11,205 nt of DNA from Litoreibacter sp. Its GTDB lineage: Bacteria > Pseudomonadota > Alphaproteobacteria > Rhodobacterales > Rhodobacteraceae. The DNA lies in the NCBI GenBank assembly GCA_013042765.1, contig JABDPP010000297.1:1-11205 (forward strand), in the 5' to 3' direction. The translations under genes and the position numbers were made by a program. Below are positions 1 to 8,260 of this stretch, one piece after another; within the stretch, counting starts at the first letter, position 1; each line of letters begins with the position of its first letter. The notes under the pieces are model-generated. The model made no database searches. It was not told the origin of the DNA and was given only the letters and a program-made list of their open reading frames with translations.

Positions 1-441
1 GTCATCGGGGGCATCTGTCTTCTTTGGCGCGACCGGGTGCGGTGGCCGGCAGGTGCCTGGATAGATGATGCCGTCCGGACCGGTCTTGGGACCTGCCCCT
101 TCCTGCGGTGCACTGGCCGCGGCTGCAATATCTCGTCGGTTACATGAGCAAGGGTAGAGAAGTCCTTCTTTCCAAGAACTATTCAGCGCATCGATATAGC
201 GACTAAGATGCTCTGATTGACGCCAAACAGGTGTGGGCCAGTTCAGCCCCAGCCAGCGTAAGTCTTCCACGATTAGCTCTTCCCATTCAGGGCGGGCGCG
301 GGACCTGTCAATATCCTCGATCCGAAGCAGGAATTCGCCATCTGCAGCACGCGCCATGTCAGAACAAAGAAGGGCGGAATAGGCATGACCAAGATGCAGC
401 GGCCCTGTCGGGCTCGGCGCAAATCTTGTCCGGAAGATCAT
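1..441 (-). CDS. gluQ: Glutamyl-queuosine tRNA(Asp) synthetase, N-terminal 147 residues (cut by window edge)
   Basis: A GluRS-like enzyme that activates glutamate and attaches it to the queuosine base at position 34 of tRNA(Asp). The minus-strand frame is open from an ATG at 441 to the left edge. The N-terminus carries the class I synthetase signature FAPSPTGPLHLGHAYSAL (residues 7-24; HIGH-like box HLGH at 16-19) and LLRIEDIDRSR (38-48), which reads the glutamate/ATP site. Zinc-ligand candidates typical of this family are C98, C100, Y127 and C131. Family members are about 290-300 residues and lack the anticodon-binding domain; the C-terminal half, including the KMSKS-like motif, is outside the window. 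Its ATG overlaps the TGA of the upstream methyltransferase gene by 4 nt (ATGA, 438-441), so the two are probably translationally coupled. A true GluRS is less likely given the compact zinc region directly after the ~95-residue catalytic start. Confidence 0.93.
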   Translation of the reverse strand, partial: MIFRTRFAPSPTGPLHLGHAYSALLCSDMARAADGEFLLRIEDIDRSRARPEWEELIVEDLRWLGLNWPTPVWRQSEHLSRYIDALNSSWKEGLLYPCSCNRRDIAAAASAPQEGAGPKTGPDGIIYPGTCRPPHPVAPKKTDAPDD

Positions 442-1055
442 TTCTTTTCAAGCACGTAGATCATGGACTTCAAGCCAATACCGGGCAGGTGATCGCCGTA
501 TTCCTCAACCAGAACGTGGGCCGCCCCCGTATCGCGCGCAGTTGTGATACGGGCAGGAAATTCGGGGATTTCAAGCGCATGGTCATTCAGGGACAGCGCC
601 AACCGGCCGCCCGGTGTCAGCAAATCCATCAGAAGATCAAACACCTCGATCGGCGCAGCTCCCGCTCCGATCACGCCAATGGCGGTGATCGTCGGATACT
701 GTCCGGGTGCAAAGGGTGGGTTGGCGTCAAGATCCAGCAATGTCAGGTTGCGGTAGGCGGATTTGGCCTCCGCCTGCTTAAGCATTTCGGGTGAGGGATC
801 CGCGCCGTCGATCACGCTGAACCCGGCCGCGCGCAAGGCCAGCCCGGAAAGGCCCGTTCCGCACCCATAATCGAGCACGGGGGCAGAGAGGTCTTCGATC
901 ACACGCGCAAGCGCCGCGGCAACTCGAGACGGTGTGATATAGCCGTTCTCGGCCACTTCGGCATCGTAGCTGGCGGACCATTCATCATAGAGCCCGATGG
1001 TCTGATCGGCGCCGCTGACGTCATAGGCTTCATCGAGGAATTTCTTGTCCACCAT
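438..1055 (-). CDS. Class I SAM-dependent methyltransferase, substrate unknown
   Basis: A 205-residue cytoplasmic protein with a Rossmann-type SAM-binding fold. Motif I is VLDYGCGTG (residues 60-68), followed by an acidic stretch, DGADPSPEML (83-92), that fits the SAM-ribose contact region. LDLDANPP lies around 107-114 and a post-motif LLTPGGRLALS around 145-155. The early YDEWSASYD (23-31) resembles the lead-in of METTL27/Williams-Beuren-type small methyltransferases. The length suits a minimal catalytic domain with no separate substrate domain. It lies between trmFO (20-nt gap upstream) and gluQ (4-nt overlap downstream), all on the same strand, so it is probably in one transcript with two tRNA-modification genes. 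That context hints at an RNA or translation-related substrate, but the sequence itself does not identify it. The ribosome binding site is weak (AGG about 9 nt upstream). Confidence 0.88.
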   Translation of the reverse strand: MVDKKFLDEAYDVSGADQTIGLYDEWSASYDAEVAENGYITPSRVAAALARVIEDLSAPVLDYGCGTGLSGLALRAAGFSVIDGADPSPEMLKQAEAKSAYRNLTLLDLDANPPFAPGQYPTITAIGVIGAGAAPIEVFDLLMDLLTPGGRLALSLNDHALEIPEFPARITTARDTGAAHVLVEEYGDHLPGIGLKSMIYVLEKK

Positions 1056-1075
1056 GGCCCGAGCCTAGCAAAAAC

Positions 1076-2428
1076 CTAAGCTGCGTCCAGCCTTGTCTGG
1101 TCGAGCCAACTGGCCCACGCCGTCTTGGCGCGGTCTGTGTAAAGCTTGTAGCGCGTCTTGCGGTTCTTGCGCCCGCCCTTGGCGTCGACAGGCGGGAACA
1201 GCCCGAAATTAACATTCATTGGCTGGAAGGTCTTGGCCTCGGCCCCGCCGGTGATATGGGTAACGAGCGCGCCCATCGCGGTATCCGCGGGCGGGGTGCT
1301 GAGCGACTGTCCCAATATCTCTGCGGCCGCATAGCGCCCGGCAAGAAGGCCCATCGCAGCCGATTCCACATAGCCTTCAACGCCGGTGATCTGACCGGCA
1401 AAGCGCAGATGAGGTTTTGACTTCAGGCGCATCTGGGAATCCAGCAGGGTCGGCGAGTTGATGAACGTGTTGCGGTGAATGCCGCCGAGGCGGGCAAAGC
1501 TTGCCTCTTCCAATCCCGGGATCATCCGCAAGACCTCGGTCTGGGCGCCGTATTTCATCTTGGTCTGGAAACCCACGATGTTGAACAGCGTGCCAAGCGC
1601 ATTGTCGCGACGCAATTGCACGATGGCATGGGCTTTCACATCAGGCTGGTGCGGGTTGGTCAGCCCGACGGGCTTCATAGGACCAAAGCGAAGGGTCTCG
1701 CGGCCACGCTCGGCCATCACCTCAATCGGAAGGCAGCCGTCGAAATAGCCGGCGGTCTCTCCAAGTTTGAACTCGGTCTTTTCCGCGGCCAGAAGCGCGT
1801 CGATGAACGCTTCGTACTGATCGCGGTCCATCGGGCAATTGAGGTAGGCCGTACGATCTTCCTCCGTCTCGCCCTTGTCATAGCGGGACTGGAACCAAGC
1901 CTTTTCCATATCGATCGAGTCGAAATAGATAATCGGCGCGATTGCGTCGAAGAAGGCAAGCGCGTCCTGTCCTGTCTCTGCTGCGATGGCGCTGGCCAGA
2001 TCGCCAGAAGTCAGCGGACCCGTCGCCACGATCCAGTGGCCTTCCTCGGGCAGGGCGCTGATCTCGCCATAGCTGACCGAGACATTTGCATGTGCCTTGA
2101 GCCGCGCAGTGACGCTCTCAGCAAAAGGGTCGCGATCGACCGCCAGCGCGCCGCCAGCGGGCAGGGCGTGCTTGTCGGCCATTTCCATGATCAGACCACC
2201 TGCCGCGCGCATTTCCCAATGGAGCAGCCCAACCGCGTTCTGTTCGTCATCATCGGACCGGAAGGAGTTGGAACACACCATCTCCGCGAGGTTGCCGGTG
2301 CGGTGCGCAAAGGTTTCCACCTTTGGGCGCATCTCGTGGAGCACCACTTTGACGCCCATATTGGCAGCCTGCCATGCGGCTTCCGAGCCGGCCATGCCCC
2401 CACCGATGATATTGAGAACCTGTTTCAT
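1076..2428 (-). CDS. trmFO: Methylenetetrahydrofolate-tRNA (uracil-5-)-methyltransferase TrmFO
   Basis: A flavoprotein that makes m5U54 in the T-loop of tRNAs using methylenetetrahydrofolate as carbon donor and reduced FAD. The N-terminal FAD-binding [10 protein letters not shown] (residues 9-18) follows a beta strand, as in GidA/TrmFO proteins. C52 in MVCSNSFRS and C233 in [13 protein letters not shown] match the two conserved cysteines implicated in catalysis (Cys53 and Cys226 of the Bacillus subtilis enzyme). [10 protein letters not shown] and QLRRDN further on are also family-typical. At 450 residues it is full length. The start is well set: GAGG lies 4 nt before the ATG (TGAGGCGGC, then ATG). 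It is the first gene of the probable operon trmFO - methyltransferase - gluQ. A 79-nt gap separates it from the upstream LysR-like fragment, so it may have its own promoter, though I could not point to a convincing one. Confidence 0.96.
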   Translation of the reverse strand: MKQVLNIIGGGMAGSEAAWQAANMGVKVVLHEMRPKVETFAHRTGNLAEMVCSNSFRSDDDEQNAVGLLHWEMRAAGGLIMEMADKHALPAGGALAVDRDPFAESVTARLKAHANVSVSYGEISALPEEGHWIVATGPLTSGDLASAIAAETGQDALAFFDAIAPIIYFDSIDMEKAWFQSRYDKGETEEDRTAYLNCPMDRDQYEAFIDALLAAEKTEFKLGETAGYFDGCLPIEVMAERGRETLRFGPMKPVGLTNPHQPDVKAHAIVQLRRDNALGTLFNIVGFQTKMKYGAQTEVLRMIPGLEEASFARLGGIHRNTFINSPTLLDSQMRLKSKPHLRFAGQITGVEGYVESAAMGLLAGRYAAAEILGQSLSTPPADTAMGALVTHITGGAEAKTFQPMNVNFGLFPPVDAKGGRKNRKTRYKLYTDRAKTAWASWLDQTRLDAA

Positions 2429-2507
2429 GCCGCCTCACATAATGCGCGGGCCCGCGAAAGAAAAGCGGCGATCGGGGCAGGGCGGAAAGGCGGGCGATCC
2501 GCTGCGA

Positions 2508-3125
2508 TCAGTTCGGGCGTGTAAAGACCCCAGATGCGTTGAGCCAGGCCGATTCCGAAATACAGGCCCGGATCCAGCTGAGCACAGTCGCCCGATCCTC
2601 GCGATTATCCGCGCTTGGGGCATAGGACAGCCAGAGCGGCCTTTGCACAAAACCACTGGTTTCATCCAGTCGGCGCAGGGCAGGGTCCTTGCGTCCGATA
2701 ATGTCCGGCAGAACACCCGCCAGTCGCATAGTCTTCATGGTGGCCTGAGCCGTACTGAGGGAGCTCATCCGGATCGCCGGTTCCATTCCGAACACGGATT
2801 TTTCAAGCTCGGACGAGATGGCGCCGTTTTGCTCCCCGCCGCCGGCCACCCAACCAGTAACTGCCACAGCCGTGCGCGGCACATAGGCGCTGAAGGTGAG
2901 CGTGCCGGCGTATTCATGCGTCAGATTGGGGGCCGAAGGCTCCTCAAAGCCGATCCGGATCGCGGTTTCCGGATCGCGATGGTCCGGGCCGGGGTCCGAA
3001 AAGCAGAGCCTGATATGCGACAGTGTGGTCATCAGGATGGGAAGCTGCCGCAACAGCACTGCGTGAACAACTACCGAGGGGGCGGAAACGAGAAACCGGG
3101 AGGCTTCGATCTTGGTGTGCTTCAT
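2508..3125 (-). pseudogene. LysR-type regulator effector-binding domain without HTH domain (truncated, possible pseudogene)
   Basis: A 205-residue frame whose codon use (mostly G/C at third positions) looks coding. I read it as the substrate-binding half of a LysR-type regulator. FLVSAPSVVVHAVLLRQLPIL (11-31) fits the first beta strand and helix of that domain, AIRIGFEEPSAPNL (55-68) fits the ...AIRxG... segment, and AGVLPDIIGRKDPALRRL (136-153) plus RPLWLSYAPSADNREDRATVLSWIRACI (162-189) fit the family's C-terminal 'LP ... RPLWL ... R...VL.W' pattern. Full LysR proteins are about 290-310 residues with an N-terminal ~60-residue winged helix-turn-helix. None is present here: an in-frame stop lies 12 codons upstream of the ATG, and gyrA ends only 89 nt away. 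No ribosome binding site is visible before the ATG. It is either a remnant left by a deletion beside gyrA or an expressed effector-only protein. The LysR assignment is pattern recognition, not an alignment. Confidence 0.6.
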
Positions 3126-3180
3126 AAAGGATACTTCGACCAGAGAATACTCGGCCGCATATCAGTCAGCAGATCACAAA

Positions 3181-3195
3181 GACCGGTTAACGGTC
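3181..3195 (-). terminator. Weak hairpin just downstream of gyrA
   Basis: GACCG and CGGTC form a 5-bp stem with a 5-nt loop about 20 nt after the gyrA stop codon. On the minus strand it is followed by only a short run of three T. It is the only candidate for a gyrA transcription end before the LysR-like fragment. The short stem and poor T-tract make this tentative. Confidence 0.25.
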
Positions 3196-3214
3196 CTCGG
3201 CCAGTTTGATAAAA

Positions 3215-5971
3215 TTATTCCGATCCCGCCTCGGAGGCTTCCGAACCGGTGTCCAGTTCCTCTTCACCCTGATCGGCAATCCGCGCGACAGAGACGACCT
3301 CTTCCCCCTTGGACGTGTCAAACACCTTCACACCGCCCGCACTACGCGACCGGAAGGAGATGCCATCGATCGGACACCGGATCGACTGACCGGTGGAGGT
3401 GGCCAGCATGATCTGATCGTCCGGTTCGACCGGGAAAGATGCAATCAGAGCGCCGCCGCGCATGGCTTTGTCCATCGCTGCAACGCCCATGCCGCCACGT
3501 CCCCGAACCGGGTAGTCATGGGACGAGCTAATCTTGCCCGCACCTTGCGCTGTTATGGTCAGGATAAGATCCTCGGCCGCGGACATTTCCACGTAGCGCT
3601 CGTTCGAGAAGTTCGGATCGGCCACGGCCTCCTCGTCCTCGCCTTCGGCCTCATCGGTCAGACCAGCCATGGCGCGGCGCATCTTGAGATAGGCGGCCCG
3701 CTCCTCCGGCGTGGCTTCGAAATGCCGGATCACGGCCATGGAGACGACTTTGTTGTCGTCTGACAGCCTGATCCCGCGCACACCAGTCGAATCGCGGCCC
3801 TTAAAGACCCGCACATCGGTGGTGCGGAACCGGATCGCGCGACCGGCATTGGTCACCAGCAGCACGTCGTCGTCTTCGCTGCAGATCCGCGCGTTGACCA
3901 GTTCAACGCCTTCGGGAAGCTTCATGGCGATCTTGCCGTTCGACTTCACATTGGTGAAATCAGAAAGCGCGTTGCGGCGGACATCGCCAGCGGTGGTGGC
4001 AAAGACCACCTGTAGATCGCCCCAGTCTTCCTCGTCGCGATCCACGGGCATGATAGCCGCGATGGATGTGCCTGTCGGGATCGGAAGGATATTGACGATG
4101 GCCTTGCCCTTTGCGGTGCGCCCGCCCTGCGGCAGACGCCATGTCTTGAGCTTGTAGACCATTCCGGCGGTGGTGAAGAACAGAAGCGGCGTATGGGTAT
4201 TGGCCACGAAGAGCGTGGTGACCACGTCATCTTCTTTGGTGGCCATGCCCGAGAGCCCTTTGCCCCCGCGTCGTTGGGCGCGGAAATCTGCCAGCGGCGT
4301 GCGCTTGATCCAGCCGGACTGGGTGATCGTAACCACCATATCCTCTTTCTCGATCAGATCCTCGTCTTCCATGTCTCCGGACCAGTCGACGATCTCGGAG
4401 CGGCGTGGCACGGCGAACTGGTCGTGTACCTCCTGCAGTTCGGTGCTGATGATCGCCATGATCCGGTCGCGCGAGCGCAAGATTGCGAGGTATTCGGTGA
4501 TCTTCCCGGCGAGTTCTTCCAGCTCGCCGGTCACTTCCTTGACCCCGATCTGGGTCAGGCGCTGCAGGCGCAGATCAAGGATCGCGCGGGCCTGTGTCTC
4601 AGACAGGAGATACGTGCCGTCCTCGTTGATCGTGTGGGTCGGATCGTCGATGAGCCGGATGTAATCGGCGATGTCCTGAGCGGGCCAGGCGCGGGTCATC
4701 AGTTTGTGCCGTGCTTCAGCGGCATCGGCAGATTGCCGGATCGTGGCGACGATTTCGTCTACATTGGAGACCGCAACGGCCAGACCACAGAGTACATGCG
4801 ACCGTTCGCGGGCTTTCCGCAGCTCGAACGCCGTGCGCCGCGCCACAACCTCCTCGCGGAAGGCAATGAAATTGGTCAGGAATGTGCGCAGCGTCAACTG
4901 TTCCGGACGACCGCCATTCAGCGCCAGCATGTTGCACGCAAAGGAGGTCTGCATCGGTGTGAACCGGAAAAGCTGGTTCAAAACGACCTCAGCCGTGGCA
5001 TCGCGTTTCAGTTCGACCACGACGCGCACACCGATCCGGTCGCTTTCGTCCTGAACATGGGCAATGCCCTCGATCCGCTTGTCGCGGGCGGCCTCGGCGA
5101 TGCGCTCGATCATCGTGGCTTTGTTCACCTGGTAGGGTATCTCGTCGATGATGATCGCGTAGCGGTCCTTGCGGATCTCGTCCACATGGGTCTTGGCTCG
5201 CACGATCACGGAGCCGCGCCCCTCGGTATAGGCTTTGCGCGCGCCTGAGCGTCCCAGAATGATCCCTCCGGTCGGAAAATCCGGGGCCGGGATATGTTCC
5301 ATAAGCTCTTCCGAGCTCATGTCAGGCGCCTCGATCAGCGCTAACGTCGCCTTGATCACCTCACCCAAATTGTGCGGCGGAATATTCGTCGCCATGCCAA
5401 CCGCAATGCCGCCAGCGCCGTTGACAAGCATGTTGGGGAAACGGGCGGGCAGGACGCTCGGCTCGCGGTCCTTGCCGTCATAGTTGTCCTGAAAGTCCAC
5501 CGTGTCCTTCTCGATATCAGCGAGGATCGATGCGGCGGGTTTGTCCATGCGCACTTCGGTGTAGCGCATCGCAGCCGGGTTATCGCCATCCATGGAGCCG
5601 AAATTGCCCTGACCGTCGAGCAGCGGCAGCGACATCGAGAAATCCTGCGCCATGCGTACCAGCGCATCATAGATCGCGCTGTCGCCGTGGGGGTGGTATT
5701 TACCCATCACATCGCCCACGGGCCGTGCCGATTTGCGGTAGGATTTGTCGTGGGTGTTGCCGGTCTCATGCATGGCGTAAAGAATACGCCGGTGTACGGG
5801 CTTCAGGCCGTCGCGCAGGTCTGGAATGGCACGCGAAATAATTACACTCATCGCGTAGTCGATGAAGGAGTGTTTCATCTCATCCGTGATGGAGACCTGC
5901 GGCCCGTCATATTCCATCCGCTTAGGCGTATTTTCTTCTTCGTTTTCAGGAGTTTCCGGCGTGTCGCTCAC
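3215..5971 (-). CDS. gyrA: DNA gyrase subunit A
   Basis: The breakage-reunion subunit of DNA gyrase, acting as A2B2 with GyrB to introduce negative supercoils. The 918 residues open with a short acidic leader. The DNA gate follows, with the quinolone-determining region [12 protein letters not shown] (91-102) and the catalytic tyrosine Y137 in [10 protein letters not shown]98 and D102, equivalent to E. coli Ser83 and Asp87, are the sensitive-type residues. A long coiled-coil gate region follows, then the GyrA box QRRGGKG (566-572), which marks a true gyrase rather than topoisomerase IV ParC, and beta-pinwheel repeats. It is longer than the 875-residue E. coli protein, mainly through an acidic insert near residues 770-800 (EAEGEDEEA) and an acidic C-tail. 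The start is GTG at 5971, with a modest GGA ribosome site 7 nt upstream. A later in-frame ATG (M19) would remove only the acidic leader. Confidence 0.98.
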   Translation of the reverse strand: MSDTPETPENEEENTPKRMEYDGPQVSITDEMKHSFIDYAMSVIISRAIPDLRDGLKPVHRRILYAMHETGNTHDKSYRKSARPVGDVMGKYHPHGDSAIYDALVRMAQDFSMSLPLLDGQGNFGSMDGDNPAAMRYTEVRMDKPAASILADIEKDTVDFQDNYDGKDREPSVLPARFPNMLVNGAGGIAVGMATNIPPHNLGEVIKATLALIEAPDMSSEELMEHIPAPDFPTGGIILGRSGARKAYTEGRGSVIVRAKTHVDEIRKDRYAIIIDEIPYQVNKATMIERIAEAARDKRIEGIAHVQDESDRIGVRVVVELKRDATAEVVLNQLFRFTPMQTSFACNMLALNGGRPEQLTLRTFLTNFIAFREEVVARRTAFELRKARERSHVLCGLAVAVSNVDEIVATIRQSADAAEARHKLMTRAWPAQDIADYIRLIDDPTHTINEDGTYLLSETQARAILDLRLQRLTQIGVKEVTGELEELAGKITEYLAILRSRDRIMAIISTELQEVHDQFAVPRRSEIVDWSGDMEDEDLIEKEDMVVTITQSGWIKRTPLADFRAQRRGGKGLSGMATKEDDVVTTLFVANTHTPLLFFTTAGMVYKLKTWRLPQGGRTAKGKAIVNILPIPTGTSIAAIMPVDRDEEDWGDLQVVFATTAGDVRRNALSDFTNVKSNGKIAMKLPEGVELVNARICSEDDDVLLVTNAGRAIRFRTTDVRVFKGRDSTGVRGIRLSDDNKVVSMAVIRHFEATPEERAAYLKMRRAMAGLTDEAEGEDEEAVADPNFSNERYVEMSAAEDLILTITAQGAGKISSSHDYPVRGRGGMGVAAMDKAMRGGALIASFPVEPDDQIMLATSTGQSIRCPIDGISFRSRSAGGVKVFDTSKGEEVVSVARIADQGEEELDTGSEASEAGSE

Positions 5972-6016
5972 GATAGGTCCAATCTTGCCCTGCGGCCTCT
6001 ATATCTTGTTGGCGGA

Positions 6017-6046
6017 ATTATACCCTATCCCTGATCTGGTGCGCAA
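6017..6046 (-). promoter_or_regulatory. Probable gyrA promoter
   Basis: On the minus strand a perfect TATAAT (6017-6022) lies 18 nt downstream of TTGCGC (6041-6046; 3 of 6 to the -35 consensus). Transcription would begin near 6010 and give a leader of about 39 nt before the GTG of gyrA. Position, strand and the perfect -10 box make this the best housekeeping-sigma promoter in the window. The -35 match is weak, as is often seen in alphaproteobacteria. Confidence 0.6.
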
Positions 6047-6104
6047 TGAATTAGGCGTATTCCTTTGGCAGCAGAGGGCCTATTTGGCTAATGCCATGTT
6101 TTTG

Positions 6105-6161
6105 TTGCTTTTTACAAAATTAATGTAATCATAAAGCATAAAAACAAGACATGAGGTGGCG
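6105..6161 (+). promoter_or_regulatory. AT-rich upstream region of usg, promoter not resolved
   Basis: The stretch before usg is clearly AT-rich and contains TTGCTT (6105-6110) and TTTACA (6111-6116) as possible -35 boxes. No good -10 box falls at 16-18 nt spacing (ATCATA or AAGCAT are the best). The promoter of usg probably lies here, but I cannot fix its boxes. Confidence 0.3.
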
Positions 6162-6431
6162 ATGGAGCGTAGTGAAACCGAACTGATGCTGTCGGGATAC
6201 GGGCTGACAACAGCGGAAATGTACTACCATTTGCCCGACTATGTGCATGTCCTCAACACGTTCACGTGGCAGGATTACGACCTTGCCCCCGACTACCCCA
6301 GATTGCTTAGATTCATCGACTTCTGGCGCGAGGAAATCGAAGGCCCCCTCCATTCCGTCCGTTTCACCCACCGCAAGATGATTGCGCCGGGCGAATGGCG
6401 CAATGTGGTTGGCGAGTTCACGCTTCAGTAG
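6162..6431 (+). CDS. usg: Usg family protein
   Basis: A small conserved alphaproteobacterial protein of unknown biochemical function, named for its position in or near tryptophan genes in other species. The 89-residue product shows the family's nearly invariant blocks: GYGLTTAEMYYHLPDY, TFTWQDYDLAPDYP, FIDFWREEIEGPLHSVR and the ending APGEWRNV. It is soluble, with no signal peptide or membrane segment. I chose the ATG at 6162 because GAGG (6153-6156) lies 5 nt upstream; an in-frame GTG at 6156 overlaps that ribosome site and is less likely. The gene is divergent from gyrA across a 190-nt AT-rich gap. It ends 9 nt from the convergent stop of dsbB, so it is a single-gene transcript here, with no trp genes in the window. 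Confidence 0.9.
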   Translation: MERSETELMLSGYGLTTAEMYYHLPDYVHVLNTFTWQDYDLAPDYPRLLRFIDFWREEIEGPLHSVRFTHRKMIAPGEWRNVVGEFTLQ

Positions 6432-6440
6432 CGGCTGAGG

Positions 6441-6902
6441 TCAGGCCCTTCGGAAGGCCATGATCCAGACGAGCGCGAGACCGAGAGACAAGAGCGCATT
6501 CCAGCCGGCCATGGAGATCCCGGCGAACTGCCACGCGATATCGTCGCAGCGCACCAGTGGTGCGTTCATGATCTGCTCCAGCAACTCGTCGGGTGTCAGT
6601 CCCGAGATTGAGCCCGAGGAACAGCTCGTCGGCCCTTCCCAGAACCCCTGTTCAACGCCCGCATGGAAAAAACCGATCGCGGAGGTCGTGAGGGCTGCAA
6701 GCGCGCCCAGCAAGGCCAGAATACGGACCTTTACCCCCAGTGCCAGCAAACCGATCGCGATGGCGGCTGCATGGGGCCAGCGTTGCCACAGACACATCTT
6801 GCAGGGCGGGTAACCTGCAAACTGAAACAGGAAGGCGCCCCCCAGCAGCAGGGCCGAACCGCCCATGGCGATCATGATCATCTGTGTGCGTGTCATAGCC
6901 AT
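6441..6902 (-). CDS. dsbB: Disulfide bond formation protein B (DsbB family)
   Basis: An inner-membrane quinone reductase that reoxidises a periplasmic DsbA-type thiol oxidase and passes electrons to ubiquinone. The 153-residue protein has four hydrophobic segments (about 8-28, 43-58, 61-80, 127-148). It carries the two expected cysteine pairs in periplasmic loops: CKMC (C34-C37), directly after the first segment in the family context YPPCKMCLWQR, and C94 with C119 in the second loop. The order and spacing suit a functional DsbB-like enzyme. It follows the YqaA-type gene: the ATG at 6902 overlaps that gene by 10 nt, and a second in-frame ATG at 6896 forms an ATGA overlap with its stop, so either could be the start. 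No strong ribosome site is seen, consistent with translational coupling. No dsbA is in the window. Confidence 0.94.
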   Translation of the reverse strand: MAMTRTQMIMIAMGGSALLLGGAFLFQFAGYPPCKMCLWQRWPHAAAIAIGLLALGVKVRILALLGALAALTTSAIGFFHAGVEQGFWEGPTSCSSGSISGLTPDELLEQIMNAPLVRCDDIAWQFAGISMAGWNALLSLGLALVWIMAFRRA

Positions 6903-7471
6903 CGGACCAAAGCGAACCCTCCAAGAAGCAACAGGACGAAGACGGTAAAGACCATTCCGAGCCGTCGTTCAATGAAATGTCGGATCGGCGCGCCGAATTT
7001 CCAGAGCAGAATAGCGACGATGAAGAATCGCATGCCCCGCGCGATGATCGAGGTGACAATGAATGTTCCCAGCGGCAAGCCAGTCCAGCCCGACATGATG
7101 GTGATCACCTTGTAGGGAAACGGCGTCATGCCCGCGATCAGCACGGGCCAGAAGCTTAGGTCATTGAACCGCGTATTGAACTCGACTGCCGCTTCCGCCT
7201 TGCCAAGGCTCATCAGGATAGGTTGCCCGATCTGTTCGTAGAAAAACGCGCCTATGGCGTAGCCGGCCAGCCCGCCCACGACGGACGCAACCAGAGCGAT
7301 TCCCGCGATCAGGAACGCCCGGGACGGGCGCGCAAGGATCATCGGGATCATCAGCAGGTCCGGCGGGATCGGAAAGATAGAGCTTTCTAGGAACGCAACG
7401 AAGGCGAGGGCCCAGAGCGCGTAACGGTGCTCGGCCAGAGACAGGGTCCAGTCATAGAGGGATCGGATCAT
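6893..7471 (-). CDS. YqaA/DedA-type (VTT domain) membrane protein
   Basis: An integral membrane protein of the DedA/SNARE-associated superfamily, YqaA branch. Some members of the superfamily are linked to phospholipid flipping and envelope stability; the role of YqaA itself is unclear. From the chosen start it has 192 residues. Family features are LYDWTLSLAEHRYALWAL at the start, ESSIFPIPPDLLMIPM with the buried acid and double proline typical of DedA re-entrant helices, and AGMTPFPYKVITIMSGWTGLP in the second half. There are several membrane segments, and a basic stretch (HFIERRLG) precedes the last one. I chose the ATG at 7471 because AGG lies 7 nt upstream and MIRSLYDW fits the family's usual N-terminus. 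An in-frame ATG at 7507 would add 12 residues. It is the first gene of a pair with dsbB and is divergent from the TRAP genes. Confidence 0.88.
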   Translation of the reverse strand: MIRSLYDWTLSLAEHRYALWALAFVAFLESSIFPIPPDLLMIPMILARPSRAFLIAGIALVASVVGGLAGYAIGAFFYEQIGQPILMSLGKAEAAVEFNTRFNDLSFWPVLIAGMTPFPYKVITIMSGWTGLPLGTFIVTSIIARGMRFFIVAILLWKFGAPIRHFIERRLGMVFTVFVLLLLGGFALVRWL

Positions 7472-7675
7472 GTGCATGCCTGTAATGGTTTCTGCGACTT
7501 GCATCATGCCACGTCAGCCGGGTCAAGCGCCCACTGCCGGGGGCAAGTTTGGATCTCTGAGCGCCCGGAAGCATTTGAATGTCCGTCAAAAGCGGGTAAA
7601 GCGGGGCTTCAGAGAGAGAGTTGCGGGCCCGGCAAAGACCGGAGCGCGCGAAGAGAGCAGGGGCAGCGGGCCGGC

Positions 7676-8260
7676 ATGGCGATTGCACCGAATTTGGAGA
7701 GGCGACTGGGCCGGGTCCTTGAGGCGCTCGCGCGCTGGCTGGCCTATGCCGGTGGGTTTGTTCTGGTCGGCCTTGCCCTGATCACGGTGGTCTCTGTTCT
7801 CGGCCGCGCTCTCATTTTTGCAGGACTTCGGCCAATCGCAGGGGATTTTGAACTGGTTGAGGCGGGCTGCGCCATCGCCATCTTCGCCTTCATGCCCTGG
7901 TGCCAGCTGCGCCGCGGGCATGTCACGGTCGATATTTTCGTGGACCGCCTGCCATCCCGCACCCGCGCCGTCTTCGGTCTGATCGGGGATACGGCCATTG
8001 CCGTGGTCTCGGGCCTGATCCTATGGCGTATCTGGCTCGGTTTCGGGGAGAAATTTCCTCATGGATCAGAGGCGTTACGCGACGCTCTTGGTATGGGATA
8101 CAAGCCGTTCTTTCCTGAAACCACCTATGAGCTTGAGATGCCGGTTTGGATTCCCTACGGCCTCGCGGTGATAGGGGCGACGCTCTTTTTCGTGGTCAGT
8201 GTCTACACGGTGTGGCGAGCACTAAACTGGGTGCTGGACGGACAGGAGGGCACCGCATGA
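7676..8260 (+). CDS. dctQ: TRAP transporter small permease subunit (DctQ family)
   Basis: The small membrane subunit of a tripartite ATP-independent periplasmic transporter, which uses an ion gradient to import substrates delivered by a binding protein. The 194-residue product has four membrane segments (about 24-45, 59-77, 97-118, 158-180). The family core ELVEAGCAIAIFAFMPWCQLRRGHVTVDIF lies at 59-88. The loop between segments 3 and 4 (about 122-157), with FPHG and YKPFFPETTYELEMP, looks longer than in the commonest ~165-residue DctQ proteins. The frame stays open upstream to 7427, but I chose the ATG at 7676: it gives the normal family N-terminus and follows a purine-rich AGGGG, though at a long spacing (about 13 nt). 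The TGA overlaps the ATG of the large subunit. The substrate cannot be told from these subunits. The symbol denotes the family, not a proven dicarboxylate role. Confidence 0.93.
   Translation: MAIAPNLERRLGRVLEALARWLAYAGGFVLVGLALITVVSVLGRALIFAGLRPIAGDFELVEAGCAIAIFAFMPWCQLRRGHVTVDIFVDRLPSRTRAVFGLIGDTAIAVVSGLILWRIWLGFGEKFPHGSEALRDALGMGYKPFFPETTYELEMPVWIPYGLAVIGATLFFVVSVYTVWRALNWVLDGQEGTA

Noticed and set aside
1475..2524. 349-aa plus-strand open frame
   Set aside because: It lies antisense to trmFO, which has full family motifs. It is a shadow frame of high-GC coding DNA with no domain pattern.
2097..3209. 370-aa plus-strand open frame spanning the trmFO start and the LysR-like fragment
   Set aside because: Low-complexity Arg/Pro/Ser/Ala composition typical of antisense shadows, and it crosses the start region of trmFO. 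The minus-strand frame has the better protein pattern.
4193..5248. 351-aa plus-strand open frame
   Set aside because: Antisense to gyrA, whose gyrase motifs run through the same bases. No independent ribosome site or family pattern.
6441..6462. Hairpin CCTT-CGG-AAGG at the end of dsbB as a usg terminator
   Set aside because: It lies inside the dsbB coding end, has only a 4-bp stem and no T-tract, so it cannot be supported as a terminator.
7427..7675. 83-codon N-terminal extension of the small TRAP subunit
   Set aside because: The frame is open but runs into the divergent YqaA-type gene, has no ribosome site, and would put a non-family sequence before the first membrane segment. The ATG at 7676 gives a normal DctQ N-terminus.
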